Shown here in pieces: positions 26,573 through 35,202 of a DNA stretch of 49,466 nt. The position numbers and the translations under genes were made by a program. The notes below the pieces were generated by a model, which was given only the letters and a program-made list of their open reading frames with translations, did not search any database and was not told where the DNA came from. The DNA lies in the NCBI GenBank assembly GCA_019358835.1, contig JAHHIH010000005.1, positions 1 to 49,466 of the forward strand. Direction: 5' to 3'. The stretch comes from Tildeniella torsiva UHER 1998/13D. GTDB taxonomy: Bacteria; Cyanobacteriota; Cyanobacteriia; Phormidesmidales; Phormidesmidaceae. Position 1 is the stretch's first letter. The number at the start of each line of letters is the position of its first letter.

Positions 26573-26809
26573 ATGCAAATTACGCTAGATTTGCCAGACG
26601 ATATTCAACTGACTGAAACCGACTTGCGCACAGAGCTAGCGATCGCCCTCTTCCAGCAGGAACGAATCACCATCGGTACGGCTAGCCAAATCGCGGGCCT
26701 CCACCAGATTGAATTTCAGCGCCTGATTGCCAGTCGCGGCATCTCTATTCATTACGACATTGAAGAGCTAGAGCAAGATCTTTCCAGCCTGCGCCAGGAA
26801 GGTTGGTAA
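26573..26809 (+). CDS. UPF0175-family antitoxin-like protein
   Basis: 78 residues. ITLDLPDDI at the start, then TELAIALFQQERITIGTAS and AGLHQIEFQRLIASRGI form the helix-turn-helix-like UPF0175 fold, ending in HYDIEELEQDL. These proteins are regularly encoded just before DUF3368/PIN toxins and are thought to be their antitoxins and DNA-binding autoregulators. Its TAA overlaps the ATG of the next gene (TAATG), so translation is coupled. Confidence 0.88.
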   Translation: MQITLDLPDDIQLTETDLRTELAIALFQQERITIGTASQIAGLHQIEFQRLIASRGISIHYDIEELEQDLSSLRQEGW

Positions 26810-27294
26810 TGAAGATCGTCAGCAACACCTCACCATTGAGCAACCTAGCGGTTGTCGGTGAGCTTGATCTGTTGCAGCAGATTTATCCCAAAATTCTGGT
26901 GCCACCCGTTGTCCAAGCTGAGCTCATGCAGTTCTCTGAAATTCGGCCTGCGATCGCCACAATGCTGGCTTCAGGATCGCTTGAGGTGCGAGACTCTCAA
27001 GACCTTCAACTGATCTGTGCCCTTGAGCAAACCCTCGACCCAGGAGAAGCTGCTGCGATCGCCCTTGCCACCGAGCTGAAGGCTGATCGACTGTTGATCG
27101 ACGAGCGTTTAGGTAGACGTATAGCCATGCAGCATGGTCTTAAGGTTCGCGGCATCTTGGGAATTATCGTCAACGCCAAAAATGAGGGTCTACTCCCTGT
27201 CGCCAAGCCACTGCTAGATCGCTTGATTAATGAAGCAGGCTTTCGCGTGAGCCAAGTACTCTATGAGCGCACTCTCCAGGAAGCAGGAGAGTAA
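26809..27294 (+). CDS. DUF3368 PIN-like toxin
   Basis: 161 residues from ATG 26809, which overlaps the antitoxin stop. The start IVSNTSPLSNLAVVGELDLL and the later LDPGEAAAIALATEL and RLLIDERLGRR carry the acidic residues of a PIN-like nuclease. The first acidic position is Asn (SNTSP), as in many DUF3368 members. With the upstream UPF0175 protein it forms a type II toxin-antitoxin pair; the presumed target is RNA. A TTG six bases upstream is a less likely start. Confidence 0.87.
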   Translation: MKIVSNTSPLSNLAVVGELDLLQQIYPKILVPPVVQAELMQFSEIRPAIATMLASGSLEVRDSQDLQLICALEQTLDPGEAAAIALATELKADRLLIDERLGRRIAMQHGLKVRGILGIIVNAKNEGLLPVAKPLLDRLINEAGFRVSQVLYERTLQEAGE

Positions 27295-27386
27295 AGTTGG
27301 GATACTGCAATCTATCATCGGTCGGTTGCAGCTACTGAGGGCATTGTTCGAAATCTGACTATTTAGATATGGAGCCCAAATCATCT

Positions 27387-28460
27387 CTACAGCGTCACCA
27401 GGTCGGGGTAGTTCGCAACCAGCTCATCGGCACTCAGGCTGTCACTGGGGTCTTGGGGCGTCCACAGCAGCTCGTAGACCAGCAGATAGGCAGGGGAAAT
27501 AGAGCCTAGCCTCTGGAGTACAGACCTGAGATCGGCTGTGGAGTTGACGGTCTTAAACAGGGGGCGATCGTCCGCCGTGCCCAGCAGCAGCGTTACCACA
27601 ATGTGCGAGGCCGCATCTTCACTAGGGCCACTGGGCATCGCCCGCCGCTGCACCTCGCCGCCTACATTCACTAAAGTTTCGACGGTGAACTTACTGCGCT
27701 CCTGAATCGACAGCCGATCAAACAGTTCCGCCGCCCGCTCGCGCCCGGACACGGTCTGTGACTCGGCCCGCACATGAGTCCAGTAGTCGGGGTGACGCAG
27801 CAGCGCCAGCACTGTTTCGCGCAGTTGAGCAGCCAGCCCCGCCGAGGTAGTGAGGTCGGCACTGACCGCAATGCGATCGAGATCGCGCTGGAGTTCTCGC
27901 GCCCCAGCCAGCAGCGCCACCTGTAGGCGCGACACGGTGACAATGTCGTTGAGCAGTTCACTCTGGCTGCCCGCCGCCGCTGGGCCGTCAAACCTGCGGG
28001 TGCCGCCCTGCATGTAGTTCAGCGCAATGGGCAGCAGAATAAACCCCAGCACCACAATCACAATCAAGAATCCACCGCCACCGCCGCCCCCCGTGCCCAC
28101 GTACACCGGAGCCGGAGCATAGGTGGGGTAGGGCACAATCACCGGGCCAGGGGCCGAGCGGTAGCCATAGTTGCCGCCGTAACCGCCACCACTAGGGGGC
28201 AAACTGCGCGGAGCCGAGGGCGCAGGCGACGCAGGACGGCTGAAGGAACCACCCCGGCTCATGCCGCCGCTGACGGATTGTTCTCTAATAGTCTCCGATG
28301 GCAGCAAGCCCTGGCTCAGCCGCTCTTCAATCGCCCTTAGGGAAAGGGGATGGCTCTTAACCACCGGCACCACCACCACATAGACCGCGATCGCAATCAT
28401 CACCGTGGCGACAGAAACCATTGTCCAAAGCCGCTTAACGCTTGGGTTTACCTGCATCAC
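27387..28460 (-). CDS. DUF1517 membrane protein
   Basis: 357 residues. An N-terminal helix lies at about 12-33. A Ser/Pro/Gly-rich linker follows with GGMSRGGSFSRPASP and a YGGNYGYRSAPG stretch, then a Gly run and a second helix (FLIVIVVLGFILLPIAL). The C-terminal soluble domain starts near TVSRLQVALLAGARELQRDLD and continues to the end; the order and the glycine-rich link are those of DUF1517 proteins of cyanobacteria and plastids. Function unknown. Two ATGs start the frame; the second would give 356 residues. Confidence 0.85.
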   Translation of the reverse strand: MMQVNPSVKRLWTMVSVATVMIAIAVYVVVVPVVKSHPLSLRAIEERLSQGLLPSETIREQSVSGGMSRGGSFSRPASPAPSAPRSLPPSGGGYGGNYGYRSAPGPVIVPYPTYAPAPVYVGTGGGGGGGFLIVIVVLGFILLPIALNYMQGGTRRFDGPAAAGSQSELLNDIVTVSRLQVALLAGARELQRDLDRIAVSADLTTSAGLAAQLRETVLALLRHPDYWTHVRAESQTVSGRERAAELFDRLSIQERSKFTVETLVNVGGEVQRRAMPSGPSEDAASHIVVTLLLGTADDRPLFKTVNSTADLRSVLQRLGSISPAYLLVYELLWTPQDPSDSLSADELVANYPDLVTL

Positions 28461-28667
28461 GCCTTACTCCACTGACTACTCAACGATTGAATTTCCGCAT
28501 AGAACAACGTTGGAATCATCCAAGATCATTCAATAAACGAGTATCCAACAAATGCTTAGGGCCAATAGGTTAACTATCTTAAACTAAGGGCTTACAGCCA
28601 GGTTTTAAGGGGTGTTACAGCCCAGAGCCCTGTAGCTTAGAATTTAGATAGAACCCTGGGATACTGT

Positions 28668-28943
28668 ATGGAATCATCAGCACCAACCCCAGAAAGTTTT
28701 GAGCAACAGGTGCTCTCGCGGCTTGACACGCTCAGCGATGATGTTAAGTGGCTAAGAGCGGATTCTGAACGGGTGGCAAGCGATGTTGAGCAGCTAACCA
28801 GCGATGTTGAGGCCAGCAACGCCCGGTTTGAGAAATGGGACGGGCGGTTGTGGGGGCTAACCCTAGGGCTGATTGGCACAGCCTGGACGGCTATTTTTGC
28901 CGCATCGGCAGTTGTCATTACCCGCATTCTGTCGGGCCAGTAG
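28668..28943 (+). CDS. small coiled-coil protein with C-terminal membrane anchor
   Basis: 91 residues. Residues 8-60 are a coiled coil with repeated phrases (LSDDVKWLRADSERVASDVE, LTSDVEASNARFEKWDGRL). A single helix, LTLGLIGTAWTAIFAASAVVIT, anchors the tail. Similar short proteins are frequent in cyanobacterial genomes but have no known role. The start at 28668 is the only good one. Confidence 0.65.
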   Translation: MESSAPTPESFEQQVLSRLDTLSDDVKWLRADSERVASDVEQLTSDVEASNARFEKWDGRLWGLTLGLIGTAWTAIFAASAVVITRILSGQ

Positions 28944-29120
28944 GTCTAAACATTCCTGGCTAGGTGCCAGTACGTTGCCAAAACCGTAACCCCACACCGC
29001 TTCCTTATAGTTCATTGATAAATTGCTAAAGGACTAAGGGGAGATACCATCAGCGTTTTTAGCCACGCCTGAGCAGAAGACTGCGGTTCTCCCTGCTGAA
29101 CGTTAGGTGTGAGATTAACC

Positions 29121-30320
29121 ATGAACAAACGAGTGTTTTCTACGCTTCTAGGCGCTGGCTTAGTCGCCGCTTCCCTAGGCAGTGGAGTTATGACGGGAGG
29201 CCAGGCGATCGCGCAGACCCAGCCCGAATGGCACAACTGCATGACCCGCGAGGTGTTTACCCCCGAGAAACAGGCCTGGTGCGATCGCTGGAGCACCCTG
29301 ATCAACGGCACCTACACTGTGCCCCTGGGTTTTGGCCCCGAGCCCACCTTTGAAACCGTCACCCTCGAAAATGGCGAGTATAACCGCCCCGGCGAACTGC
29401 TGGTAAGTATGGCCAAAGAACCAAACTGGCTAGCCTTTGGCGACATCAACGGCGATGGCAAAACCGATGCCGCCGTATTCTTTGGCGTCAACCAGGGGGG
29501 CGGCACCAACCTCATCACCTACGTGGCGGCGGTGATGGATATCGATGGCGAGGCTCAAGCATTGCGTCCCGTCGCCGTGGGCGAGAGAATTATGCTCAAC
29601 GGCCCCACCACCATCGACAATCAGCGCATCAACGTATCGCAACTCACCCAAACTGAGGTGAAAAACCGCAGCTTTGTGGTCGATAGCGACAGCCTCAGCG
29701 AATTGGCTCAGCTGCCCGGCCCCGTGAGCCCCAGCGTACCCGACGGCACCATCGTGTTTTCGCAGACATCGGCCTATGCGGTGCGGGTGTTTACCCAGCA
29801 GGGTCAGCCCCGCATCAATCTCTTTAACAAAACCACCGGGCGGCAAGAGCTCAATGCGGCACCGGCGACCGCTAACGCTTCGGCCGAGGGCGTCACCTTC
29901 ACCCACGGCGGATCTCCCTCAGTGGCGGTAAACATTGCCGCGAACGGTGCCCAAACGATTGAGGTCAACAACGCCGTGCAAACCAACTCCGCCAGCGTCA
30001 CTGGCACCGTCAGCTATCTGCCCCGCATCGCCATGCCCCCCAACGCCATTCTGGAAGTCAGCCTGGTGGATGTCAGCCGGGCCGATGCGCCAGCGATTAC
30101 CCTGGCCTCCCAGGGGGTAGTGTTTGGCGATCGCCAGGTACCCATTCCCTTTGAACTTGTGTACAACCCCGACCAGATCGACCCCCGCTACAGCTATGCC
30201 GTGCAGGCCCGCATCATTGTGGATGGGGATTTGCGGTTTACCACCACCAGCCGCTTTGCGGTTATCACCCAGGGCAACCCCACTAATGTAGAAGTCCGGG
30301 TTGACCCGGTTTCACGGTAG
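29121..30320 (+). CDS. secreted protein with C-terminal YbaY/YscW-type domain
   Basis: 399 residues from ATG 29121 (a GTG lies 12 bases upstream). Signal peptide 1-32 ends near GQAIAQT. The N-terminal domain has WHNCMTREVFTPEKQAWC, two Cys that may pair, and LAFGDINGDGKTDAAVFF, an FG-GAP/calcium-loop-like strand. A middle beta domain follows (RINLFNKTTGRQELN). The last 100 residues, GTVSYLPRIAMPPNAILEVS to the end, match the YbaY/YscW lipoprotein domain. Probably periplasmic; the binding partner is unknown. Confidence 0.8.
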   Translation: MNKRVFSTLLGAGLVAASLGSGVMTGGQAIAQTQPEWHNCMTREVFTPEKQAWCDRWSTLINGTYTVPLGFGPEPTFETVTLENGEYNRPGELLVSMAKEPNWLAFGDINGDGKTDAAVFFGVNQGGGTNLITYVAAVMDIDGEAQALRPVAVGERIMLNGPTTIDNQRINVSQLTQTEVKNRSFVVDSDSLSELAQLPGPVSPSVPDGTIVFSQTSAYAVRVFTQQGQPRINLFNKTTGRQELNAAPATANASAEGVTFTHGGSPSVAVNIAANGAQTIEVNNAVQTNSASVTGTVSYLPRIAMPPNAILEVSLVDVSRADAPAITLASQGVVFGDRQVPIPFELVYNPDQIDPRYSYAVQARIIVDGDLRFTTTSRFAVITQGNPTNVEVRVDPVSR

Positions 30321-30333
30321 GCCTAGGGCGGCA

Positions 30334-30373
30334 GGTGGTTCTACTGGCCATAAAACTGACCGGTAGAACCACC
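30334..30373 (+). terminator. stem-loop after the YbaY-domain gene
   Basis: GGTGGTTCTACTGG (30334-30347) pairs with CCGGTAGAACCACC (30360-30373) over 14 pairs with one T-G pair and a 12-base loop, 14 bases after the stop. There is no T-run, so it may be a 3' stabiliser or a weak terminator. Nothing coding is seen between it and the small RNA candidate (30374-30620). Confidence 0.55.
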
Positions 30374-30635
30374 CGCGAACAAATGCTGTTTCATCCCTCG
30401 ATTCCTTAAGGCAAGCAGCATAAGGCTTTGTGACTAGGCGGTCTCAACACCCTTGCCGAGCCGCCATCAGCTAAAGCAGGGAATGTAGGATTCAAACATT
30501 GAGCCCCTAAGCCTCTAAACAGACTCTCCGAGAAAATACTGAGTACATTTGCTCATCAGCCTAGGTTATCGAATCAACACACAATCAGCAGAGATTGTGT
30601 TAATGAAAATCTGTACTTGTTGTTACAATGAGAAA

Positions 30636-30786
30636 CGGAGGAGATGAGAGCCCTCCAGCGGAAAAATTATCTATCCTCTAGCACTGATAAACGTGCTGGG
30701 TTTTTAGTGGTTTCTTCCCGATTGAGAGAACAACGTAGATATTTAGTATCACCCCCATCGGCTTCCCCAAGGAGCCGATTTTTTTT
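30636..30786 (+). ncRNA. candidate small RNA with tandem terminators
   Basis: An extended -10, TGTTACAAT, with TACAAT at 30624-30629 predicts a start near 30636. A hairpin GGAGG/CCTCC (30637-30641, 30652-30656) opens the RNA. A first terminator, TCTAGCAC/GTGCTGGG then T5 (30677-30705), would give about 70 bases; a second, stronger one gives about 150. The 490-base gap has no convincing gene; an open frame from 30644 crosses both terminators and is not protein-like. I cannot match it to a known cyanobacterial RNA family. Confidence 0.5.
30757..30786 (+). terminator. strong intrinsic terminator
   Basis: ATCGGCTTCC (30757-30766) and GGAGCCGAT (30771-30779) pair with one bulged T and loop CCAA, followed by seven T's on the plus strand (30780-30786). 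There is no T-run on the other strand, so it serves RNA made from the left and not the facing hydrolase gene. Confidence 0.88.
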
Positions 30787-30810
30787 ATTCTTTACGATCG
30801 CGATCGCACC

Positions 30811-32514
30811 TTACTCTGCCTCTAGAGATAACTTCACGCAGGAGGGGTAAACCGGCCCGTGGGCAAGGGTTACGGTGATGATCTGATGGTCTATCTGAGC
30901 GCAGTTTCCAGGCTGCGCCCCGGTACCGCTATTCACCGCGTAGGCCGGAAAACAAGAGGCCGCCACGCTCAGCCGCAGGCAATGACCGGGGGCCAGGGTA
31001 CAGGCCGTGGGTTGCAGCGGCAGCGTCACCACCTGGGGGCCAGAATTTGCTGCATCAGAATTCTCAACCCGGCAATGCCCCTGGGTAAGGTTGATTACCC
31101 GGCCATCGCCGTGCACCTCCGAGAGCACCACGCTGAGGTCAAAGCTGGGGGCATCGGCTCGGCAGTAGAGGGTGGCGATCGCCGTTCCTACCAGCGTCAT
31201 CCCTTCGCTCAAAGGCTCGGTCGTATAGGTCAGTACATCAGAGCGGCTGTCGATCGCCCCTCGGTCAAAGGGGCCAGACGGCAAGCCGCAGTGCCCCCCC
31301 AGGGAGGGCACCGGTCGCCAGGGGTCATGCACAATCACGTCCTCAGTCGGGGATGCCGGTTGGCTTGGGAGCTGAAATAATTGCGGGCTGAGCACGCCGT
31401 CATCTCCGCGCATCCCCGCCAGGCCACTACTGCTGAGATAGAAGGGTTGACCGGGGTGGGTCGGCCAGCGATCGCGCCCCCGCCACCGATTTTCCCCCAT
31501 GACAAATAGCTGGATTGGAGATTTAGCCTCTGTCTCGGCGGGGAACTCCTTCAAAAATTGGTCAAACCAGCGAATTTGCAGGCGATCAATCAGGCTGTCG
31601 GCCTCCGGGCCAAAATCCACCGCGCCCACCCGGCGGCTCCAGGGCAGGTGTCCCCAGGGGCCAATCCACAGTTCTTGGGGCATGCTGCTTTGGGAAACCA
31701 TCTGCTGATACAGGCGCAGATCGCCGCGCAGGTAAGGGTCGTACCAGCCACCGATGTGCAGCATCGGCAGATCCACCCCGGCTAAATCTGGCTGTAGTGC
31801 CTGCCAATAGTCATCGGATTGAGGATGGTCAAGCCACTGGTGAAAGAACGAATCGGGGGCGTAGGTTTTGAGCACTTGGGGGCGGGGGGGAATCGCCTCG
31901 CCCAGGGGAAGGTTGTGGGCGGCCTGGCGAAGCGCCTGGTAAGCCACAGCATCCTCTTTTAGGCGCGCGGTTTCGGCGGCGAGCTGGAGCGCCCAACCCA
32001 GGCCAATTTGCAGCGGTAGGGCACCGTTTTCGTAGGCCCAGTCGGCATAGAGGTCGTAGCCCACCATCGCAGGGGCGATCGCCCTCAAGGCAGGCGGTTT
32101 CTTCGCCGCCGCATACAGCTGGGTCATCCCCTGGTAAGAAAACCCGTACATGCCCACCGCCCCACTGCTCTGGGGCAAGTTCGCCGCCCACTGCACCGTG
32201 GCGTAGCCGTCGTCGGCCTCATGGCGAAACAGGTCAAATTCGCCCCCCGAAGTGCCCCGCCCCCGCACATCTTGAATCACCACAATATAGCCGTGGCTGG
32301 CGTACCAGCTGGGGTGGGCATAGACCACGGTGGATGCGATCGCTCGACCGTAGGGCTGCCGCATCAGCAGCAACGGAAACGGCCCCTCACCAATGGGATA
32401 GTACCCGTCGGCATCGAGATGAATCCCGGCCCCCTCAGGCGGGGAGGCCGGGAAAGGTAGCTCCAGGGTTAGGGTTTGCGGGGGTGCAACAGCGTAAAGA
32501 CCGGGGGTGAGCAA
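30811..32514 (-). CDS. CocE/NonD-family serine hydrolase
   Basis: 567 residues. The alpha/beta hydrolase part has RQPYGRAIAS, VIQDVRGRGTSGGEFDLFRHE and the nucleophile elbow GMYGFSYQGM (Ser near 133). The Asp lies in GGWYDPYLRGDL and the His in WIGPWGHLPWSR. The C-terminal jelly-roll domain of the X-Pro dipeptidyl peptidase S15 family follows from about residue 350 (LSEGMTLVGTAIATLYCRAD). Substrates may be esters or peptides. No signal peptide, so it is likely cytoplasmic. It stands alone. Confidence 0.88.
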   Translation of the reverse strand: MLTPGLYAVAPPQTLTLELPFPASPPEGAGIHLDADGYYPIGEGPFPLLLMRQPYGRAIASTVVYAHPSWYASHGYIVVIQDVRGRGTSGGEFDLFRHEADDGYATVQWAANLPQSSGAVGMYGFSYQGMTQLYAAAKKPPALRAIAPAMVGYDLYADWAYENGALPLQIGLGWALQLAAETARLKEDAVAYQALRQAAHNLPLGEAIPPRPQVLKTYAPDSFFHQWLDHPQSDDYWQALQPDLAGVDLPMLHIGGWYDPYLRGDLRLYQQMVSQSSMPQELWIGPWGHLPWSRRVGAVDFGPEADSLIDRLQIRWFDQFLKEFPAETEAKSPIQLFVMGENRWRGRDRWPTHPGQPFYLSSSGLAGMRGDDGVLSPQLFQLPSQPASPTEDVIVHDPWRPVPSLGGHCGLPSGPFDRGAIDSRSDVLTYTTEPLSEGMTLVGTAIATLYCRADAPSFDLSVVLSEVHGDGRVINLTQGHCRVENSDAANSGPQVVTLPLQPTACTLAPGHCLRLSVAASCFPAYAVNSGTGAQPGNCAQIDHQIITVTLAHGPVYPSCVKLSLEAE

Positions 32515-32599
32515 GGGTTTACCGCGCGGTTAGAGGTGAGCCTGGCTCCGACTAGGAATGGTGGGCGGTGCCCATCCTACGGTACAGAAAAGAGCGACG

Positions 32600-33085
32600 T
32601 TAGGGATAGGGGGAATCGTGACGGCCCAAAACAGCCAGGTCTTCATCGTCTAGTTCGACGGGGGTGCCGCTGCGAATTAGCTCGGCAAAGTCTTCATTGG
32701 GCACCATAATACACAGGGTATAGAGTCGGCTAGGGCCAGTATTCTCGACCACATGCACGCCGCTGGGGGGCACCAAAATGCTGTCCCCCGCTTGGATGGC
32801 AACGGTTTTGCCGTCGCAGATAGCGCGGCCTTGACCCTTGAGCACAAAGAACATCTCAACGGCAACCTGATGGCGATTGGGAGGTGTTTTGCCGCCAACG
32901 TCAAAAATTTCGACGCAGTAGGTCAGCGACATATTGGCAACGGTAGGGTCAAACACCAGAGCCAGGCGGTTGCTATCGCCGGGGCTGATGCGAAAAGCCT
33001 GGTAATCCTTCGGCGACTTATATACTGGCACGACGCAGCTGGTAGGCAACGCGCAGGTTGGGGAGTCCGTAACCACAGTATTCAT
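32600..33085 (-). CDS. cupin-domain protein
   Basis: 161 residues from ATG 33085; the frame is open to a TTG at 33100. A single cupin barrel: NRHQVAVEMFFVLKGQGRAI is motif 1 and GDSILVPPSGVHVVENTG is motif 2. The metal ligands are incomplete (H, E and H seen), so binding of a metal is uncertain. It may be a small-molecule isomerase or oxygenase or a sensor. No operon partner is seen. Confidence 0.8.
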   Translation of the reverse strand: MNTVVTDSPTCALPTSCVVPVYKSPKDYQAFRISPGDSNRLALVFDPTVANMSLTYCVEIFDVGGKTPPNRHQVAVEMFFVLKGQGRAICDGKTVAIQAGDSILVPPSGVHVVENTGPSRLYTLCIMVPNEDFAELIRSGTPVELDDEDLAVLGRHDSPYP

Positions 33086-33461
33086 AACCAGTTGGCCCAA
33101 CGGAACGGCATGACCATGCTAAACAGACTGCCGTGCAGATCACAGTAGCTCACCGTACCTTTCATAAAAAGTTGCGTAGTCACGGGTTGCTGTCGGAGCT
33201 AAAACGACCAATCCAATAGGGCAGGGATGGCTCTAACGGGGGGCCATTCGCGTCTGTAGCCTTTGGACTCTAAAGAGATCGCGTAGGATCTTTATGAAAG
33301 CTCTGGCTGAGGCAGTTTAGGGTTACGCTAAATCTCAGTATCCCCATTTGTCCGAGGTGCCGGGCCAGTGGGGAAAACTAGACATGCCTGGGTTGCTCGC
33401 CGCCATCGACATCTACCCATCCTCCAGGTTTTACGGTTAGTTCCTCGGTCTAAAACGCAGC
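33086..33461. other. intergenic region without a gene
   Basis: About 375 bases between the divergent cupin and RR-PP2C genes. No coding stretch or clear hairpin was seen; it should hold both promoters, which I cannot place. Confidence 0.4.
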
Positions 33462-34595
33462 ATGATCGACATCCTCGTCATTGAGCACGATGCCGCCACA
33501 GAGCAGTTTCTAGTCAGCGCTCTCAAGCAGCAGGGTTACAGCGTAACCACAGCTCGCAGCGGCGCAGAGGGCCTCACCCTGGCCGAAAAGCTGCTGCCAG
33601 GGGTGATCATCTGCGACTGGAACATTCCCGGTACCATCGACGGGTTGGCCATCTGCCAAGCGCTTAAGCATCACCCGGTGCTCTCAATTACGTCGCTGCT
33701 GCTGCTGACCGCCCGCTACAGCACCGCCGACCGGGTAAAAGGGTTGGAAATGGGAGCCGACGACCTACTCTCAAAGCCCGTAGATATTAACGAACTCAAC
33801 GCGCGGGTGCGGGCTGGGCTGCGCATCTACCAGCTCACCCAGGACCTGCGCCAGCAAAAGCAGCGCATGGAAGCCGAAATGGCGGAGGCGGAGGGCTATG
33901 TGCGATCGCTCCTGCCCAACGACCAAGATGGCAGGGTGCCCATTCAGTCGCGATTTTTGCCCTCCCAGCAGCTGGGCGGCGACTGCTACGACTACTACTG
34001 GCTCGACCCCGACTACCTGGTGATGTATCTGCTCGATGTGTCGGGCCACGGGCTGGGGTCAGCGCTGCTCTCGACTTCGGTGCTGAACGTGCTGCGGGCC
34101 CAGTCGCTGCCCGACGTCAGCTTCTACCGGCCCGAAAAGGTGCTGCGGGCGCTGAATGAAACCTTTCAAATGAGCGATCAAAACCAAAAATATTTCACCA
34201 TCTGGTATGGCGTGCTCAACTGCGCCAACCGCCAGTTGCTCTACGCCAGCGCGGGCCACCCCCCGGCGGTGCTGGTGTCGATCGACGCCGACCAGCAGAT
34301 AACTACGACTCGCCTGCGCACCCCCGGCATGCCCGTGGGCATGCTGCCCGAGGCCAAGTACCAGTGGCAGCGCTGCCAGCTGCCCCCCAACAGCAGCCTT
34401 TATCTATTCAGCGACGGGCTTTACGAGGTGCTGCAAGACAATCAGCAGTACCTCGGCCTAGACAACTTTGTGGATTTGCTAGCCGTAGCCAAGCGCGATC
34501 GCAGTATCGACCACATTCTCAATACCGTCATTCAGCGCCAGGCGGGGGAGGTCGCCAGCGACGACATGTCGCTGATGGTGGTCAATTTGGACTAG
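33462..34595 (+). CDS. response regulator with PP2C-type (RsbU/SpoIIE) phosphatase output
   Basis: 377 residues. The receiver domain (1-125) has acidic residues E8/D10, phospho-acceptor Asp52 in ICDWNIPG, and the switch Lys in LLSKPVDI. A short coiled coil (DLRQQKQRMEAEMAEAE) leads to a PP2C-like phosphatase: LGGDCYDYYW, LLDVSGHGLGSALLS, SDGLYEVLQD and ASDDMSLMVVN hold the metal-binding Asp residues. Such proteins dephosphorylate STAS antagonists in partner-switching pathways, like Synechocystis IcfG. The STAS gene just downstream, on the facing strand, is a natural substrate. Confidence 0.92.
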   Translation: MIDILVIEHDAATEQFLVSALKQQGYSVTTARSGAEGLTLAEKLLPGVIICDWNIPGTIDGLAICQALKHHPVLSITSLLLLTARYSTADRVKGLEMGADDLLSKPVDINELNARVRAGLRIYQLTQDLRQQKQRMEAEMAEAEGYVRSLLPNDQDGRVPIQSRFLPSQQLGGDCYDYYWLDPDYLVMYLLDVSGHGLGSALLSTSVLNVLRAQSLPDVSFYRPEKVLRALNETFQMSDQNQKYFTIWYGVLNCANRQLLYASAGHPPAVLVSIDADQQITTTRLRTPGMPVGMLPEAKYQWQRCQLPPNSSLYLFSDGLYEVLQDNQQYLGLDNFVDLLAVAKRDRSIDHILNTVIQRQAGEVASDDMSLMVVNLD

Positions 34596-34816
34596 ACCAG
34601 CTCAGGCTAGGGAGTCAGGTTTCAGGGTCAAGAATTGGTTCTCAACCTAGCATCTATAGCCATCACCACTTTAGGTATGACCAGCGGAGACAACACTTCT
34701 GAAGTGGCGATGGCGAACCAGATGGTATCCCAGTTTTTGGCGCTGTCAGCTTACCTGTTTCTAAGCTATTCGGCTAACTATAAACCCTCAATGCGGCCAC
34801 CCTTTTATGGGCAAAC

Positions 34817-35143
34817 CTAGGACACCTTGAGCTTGGCGTCTTCGAAGGCCTGGCGGTTTTCATAAATTTCAAACACCCGATCCATACTGGTGAGTTCAAA
34901 CAGCATGCGCACCTGGTCATTGATGGAGCAAATGCAGAAGCTGCGGTTGAGCCCCCGCGCTTTTTTGAGCAGCACCACCAGCGTGCCCAGACCCGAGCTA
35001 TCGATAAAGGTAATGTCTTTTAGGTCAACTAAAATAACCTCAGCTCCCTCTTGGAGCAGAGTCTCCACAGACTCGCGAAATGCTTCGGCTTTGGTGCTGT
35101 CTAAAATACCGGTAGGCTCAATAACTTGAACGGTAGAACTCAT
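34817..35143 (-). CDS. STAS-domain anti-sigma factor antagonist
   Basis: 108 residues from ATG 35143, though the frame extends to a GTG at 35155. The single STAS domain has VQVIEPTGILDSTKAEAF and the phosphorylation site FIDSSGLGTLVVLL, with Ser49 the likely modified residue. It should switch between binding a kinase/anti-sigma partner and a free state, controlled by a PP2C phosphatase such as the neighbour at 33462-34595. The 221 bases between the two converging genes hold no gene. Confidence 0.92.
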   Translation of the reverse strand: MSSTVQVIEPTGILDSTKAEAFRESVETLLQEGAEVILVDLKDITFIDSSGLGTLVVLLKKARGLNRSFCICSINDQVRMLFELTSMDRVFEIYENRQAFEDAKLKVS

Positions 35144-35202
35144 AATAAAAATCACTATCCAAAATTAACGACTGTTTGGTAGACAGCAACTCAGCACATT
35201 AG

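Noticed and set aside
30644..30850. 68-codon protein in the small RNA region
   Set aside because: It would read through two terminators, its ribosome site directly abuts the ATG, and the sequence is not protein-like.
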